The translations under genes were made by a program, and so were the position numbers. Source: Chara braunii (lineage: Eukaryota; Streptophyta; Charophyceae; Charales; Characeae). From it: a stretch of DNA of 29,616 bases. Shown here piece after piece: positions 27,906 through 29,616 of this stretch; the first letter of the stretch is position 1; each line of letters opens with the position of its first letter. A model generated the notes under the pieces. The model saw nothing but the letters and a program-made list of their open reading frames with translations, was not told the DNA's origin and made no database searches. The stretch spans positions 344,138-373,753 of the forward strand of contig BFEA01000120.1 in NCBI GenBank assembly GCA_003427395.1. The letters are read 5' to 3'.

Positions 27906-28215
27906 AAAAAGAAATGCAACCCCACAAAAAAAGGCAGACAAACAGAAAATTCGAAAAAAAACAAATCCAAACAAAACGGACAGGCAGGGTGCAATGATGA
28001 GGGCTGCCTGCTTGCCTTTCCTTTTTGTCACACATGTTGCTGGTACCGGTACCATGTCCCGCGTGGTTGAATCTGCGGTCACTGTAGATGTCAGGCTCGG
28101 ACAAATGCACTTTTTGGTTCGGCAATTTAGCCTCCGATGGACTGGTGGTTTAAATTAAATTTCGGGGGTCATAGTGCCAGTAGACAGTTGTGAGACTTCG
28201 AGTTTGACAAGGACG

Positions 28216-28259
<44 letters not shown>
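28216..28259 (+). repeat. A44 homopolymer
   Basis: 44 consecutive A. No element upstream is recognised and there is no clear flanking duplication. Confidence 0.9.
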
Positions 28260-28263
<4 letters not shown>

Positions 28264-28364
28264 AGCGGCGCTAGCCAGACAAAGGTTGTTGATCATTACT
28301 AAGTCTATAAACTTGAGCTACCAACCGGTTGAAGCTGTCTGCCTCTGGCTGCCCGGATTGCCAG

Positions 28365-28490
28365 GCCAAGCCAGGCCAGGCCCGGGCAAGGGCAAAATGC
28401 CAAGCCAGGCCAGGCCCGGGCAAGGGCAAAATGCAAGGACAGGCCAGGCCGGGGCAAGGGCAAAATGCCAGGACAGGCCACGCCCAGCAC
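28365..28490. repeat. 34-bp minisatellite
   Basis: Three full copies (28365-28398, 28399-28432, 28433-28466) of GCCAAGCCAGGCCAGGCCCG followed by GGCAAGGGCAAAAT, and a partial fourth. The first two copies are identical. Confidence 0.92.
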
Positions 28491-28659
28491 GAAAAAAGAA
28501 AAAAGCAAAAAAAAAAAAAACAGCAAAACAGCTAGGCTACCAGCCGGGCCGCCGGGGTCCAAGGTGGCCAGCCCGTGCAAAGACAAGGGAAGTTCCCAGC
28601 AAAAAAAAAAAAAAAAAACAATCCAAAAAATCCAAACAACGTTTGCCTCAGGGTCACAT

Positions 28660-29616
28660 AAAAAAAATCTTTACCAAATTTAAAATATAAAATAAAAATT
28701 TAATATAAGTTTTTTATTTTTTATTTTTTCAATCTTCTTGGCCCGGCCGGGCAAGTGACCCCGGGCCACTCTGGTAGCCTAGCAAAACAGTTGAAAAAAC
28801 AAATTGTTATGCAGAATTGCCCATCAAACAACTTTTTTTTTTTTTTTTTCATCTTTTTTTCAAACAACTTTTCCCTGAGAGTGTCTTCAGAGTACCTTAC
28901 TAAATCAGAAAATAGCACATCCCGAAAAAAATAAAATAAAAATAAAATAAAAAATGGTATGTAGTATGTACTACACTGTACGCAGCTTATTAAATTGAAA
29001 AGAGAACACGAAAAAAAAAAAAAAAACTGCAAACTATGGTACGCAGCAATAGGGCCATTGAACGCCTTCGAAGATCAACCCCTCTTTTACACTCTTCAAA
29101 CTCCCCTTGAGAGACAAGGGGCCGTACTTGCGCATATCTTGGTGGGTGCAATGAAGGCTCAACATGAAGTTTTAAAAATGATAATTAAAAAAGAAAACAC
29201 TTTTTTTGGCTTGCCGGGAAGTATCAGGCAGGTGGGTCAAGGAAGCCAAGGTCAAGCTGCCTCGCTCAACAGCCCGGGCCAGGTGAAAACAAAAGAGGGG
29301 AGGCGGGAGGAACACCTAGCCCAAGTGACTGAGTGGTAGACAAATACATACCTTAATAAACAGAGATGAGATGGAAGTCCTGTAGTCAAATGCATATAGA
29401 AGGGTTCGGGGCTACCCATTAACTAAAGAAAAGAACAATAAATAAATAAAATCTCCTGTGGAGAAGGCAAAGCAAACTGGTCAAATAAAATACGCAGACT
29501 CACGACCACCGGGTCAGACAGTTTCAACACTTATGCGAGCTAACCCAAAAGAAGCCCAGAAGACAATCAACCACCCAAAGCACTGTCCTAGAGACGTAGA
29601 ATGTGAGGACATGCCA
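28660..29616. other. AT-rich spacer without a recognised gene
   Basis: T- and A-runs at 28708-28731, 28831-28850 and 29011-29027. An open plus frame (28995-29339) has no recognisable domain. TAGCCCAAGTGACTGAGTGG at 29317 weakly recalls a tRNA A box, but no B box follows. Confidence 0.4.

Larger units (their letters stand above)
27043..28149. mobile_element. TTAA-flanked 1.1-kb element M11
   Basis: Left terminus ACCACCAGTCCATC (27043-27056) and right terminus GATGGACTGGTGGT (28136-28149) are perfect inverted repeats of 14 bp. Each is next to TTAA (27039-27042 and 28150-28153). The family end ACCACCAGT is kept, but the next bases differ (CCATC instead of ACTTG), so this is a subfamily. The interior holds SINEs S4 and S5 and a tandem duplication and has no transposase. 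Confidence 0.72.

Noticed and set aside
28365-28490. CRISPR-like array of 34-bp repeats
   Set aside because: The units are directly adjacent without unique spacers, and the context is eukaryotic; it is a minisatellite.
29310-29400. tRNA-like A-box motif near the right edge
   Set aside because: No B box or foldable arms follow, and similarity is limited to about 15 bases.

Overview
This window looks like repeat-packed, nearly gene-free nuclear DNA of a green plant-lineage eukaryote. Evidence is a plant-type tRNA-Ile(AAU) gene at the left edge, two plant-type L1-like LINEs (apurinic endonuclease, reverse transcriptase, zf-RVT-like C-terminal region), tRNA-headed SINEs, a PIF/Harbinger DNA transposon, TTAA-flanked miniature inverted-repeat elements and very many long poly(A)/poly(T) runs. 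A charophyte such as Chara is my best guess, because the PIF N-terminal peptide resembles proteins I associate with that genome; this is inference only. There are no bacterial-type operons and no CRISPR array.

Layout. 1-1.4 kb: tRNA-Ile, a poly(T) between 37-bp direct repeats, a foldback element, a poly(A)-ended repeat (called R1 here) and two abutting TTAA elements (M1, M2). 1.39-8.62 kb: a 7.2-kb retroelement block bounded by a perfect 16-bp target duplication. It contains a full-length but dead LINE (LINE1, minus strand) and is inserted inside M2. 8.64-11.2 kb: more TTAA elements (rest of M2, M3-M6), a GC-rich duplicated block and a 340-bp tandem duplication. 11.25-13.36 kb: a PIF/Harbinger transposon with TTA target duplications and a decayed minus-strand transposase. 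13.69-17.37 kb: a 5'-truncated LINE (LINE2, minus strand) that lacks the catalytic FADD motif. It also carries a Nextera adapter plus a 125-bp artificial duplication, which is an assembly error. 17.4-18.0 and 20.0-20.5 kb: two SINEs of one tRNA-derived family, each with target duplications. Between them lies unique DNA with two weakly supported exons. 20.5-24.1 kb: R1, M7, M8, M10, homopolymer tracts and a third SINE head. 24.3-29.6 kb: AT-rich and simple-sequence DNA, a hairpin, a (TTC)n tract, minisatellites, a second foldback, and a 1.1-kb TTAA element (M11) that contains two short SINEs.

How the parts relate. The LINEs would be the source of TPRT activity: SINEs, R1 copies and tail-only poly(A) insertions all carry 7-16 bp duplications and A-tails. 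The TTAA elements and the PIF element are cut-and-paste elements, and no intact transposase for either is present here. The most unusual signals are (i) the TTAA family with abutting members that share single TTAA sites, (ii) insertions consisting only of a poly(A) tail plus a target duplication, two of them supported by an empty paralogous site in the same window, and (iii) the 7.2-kb retro-block with R1 in inverted orientation at both ends.
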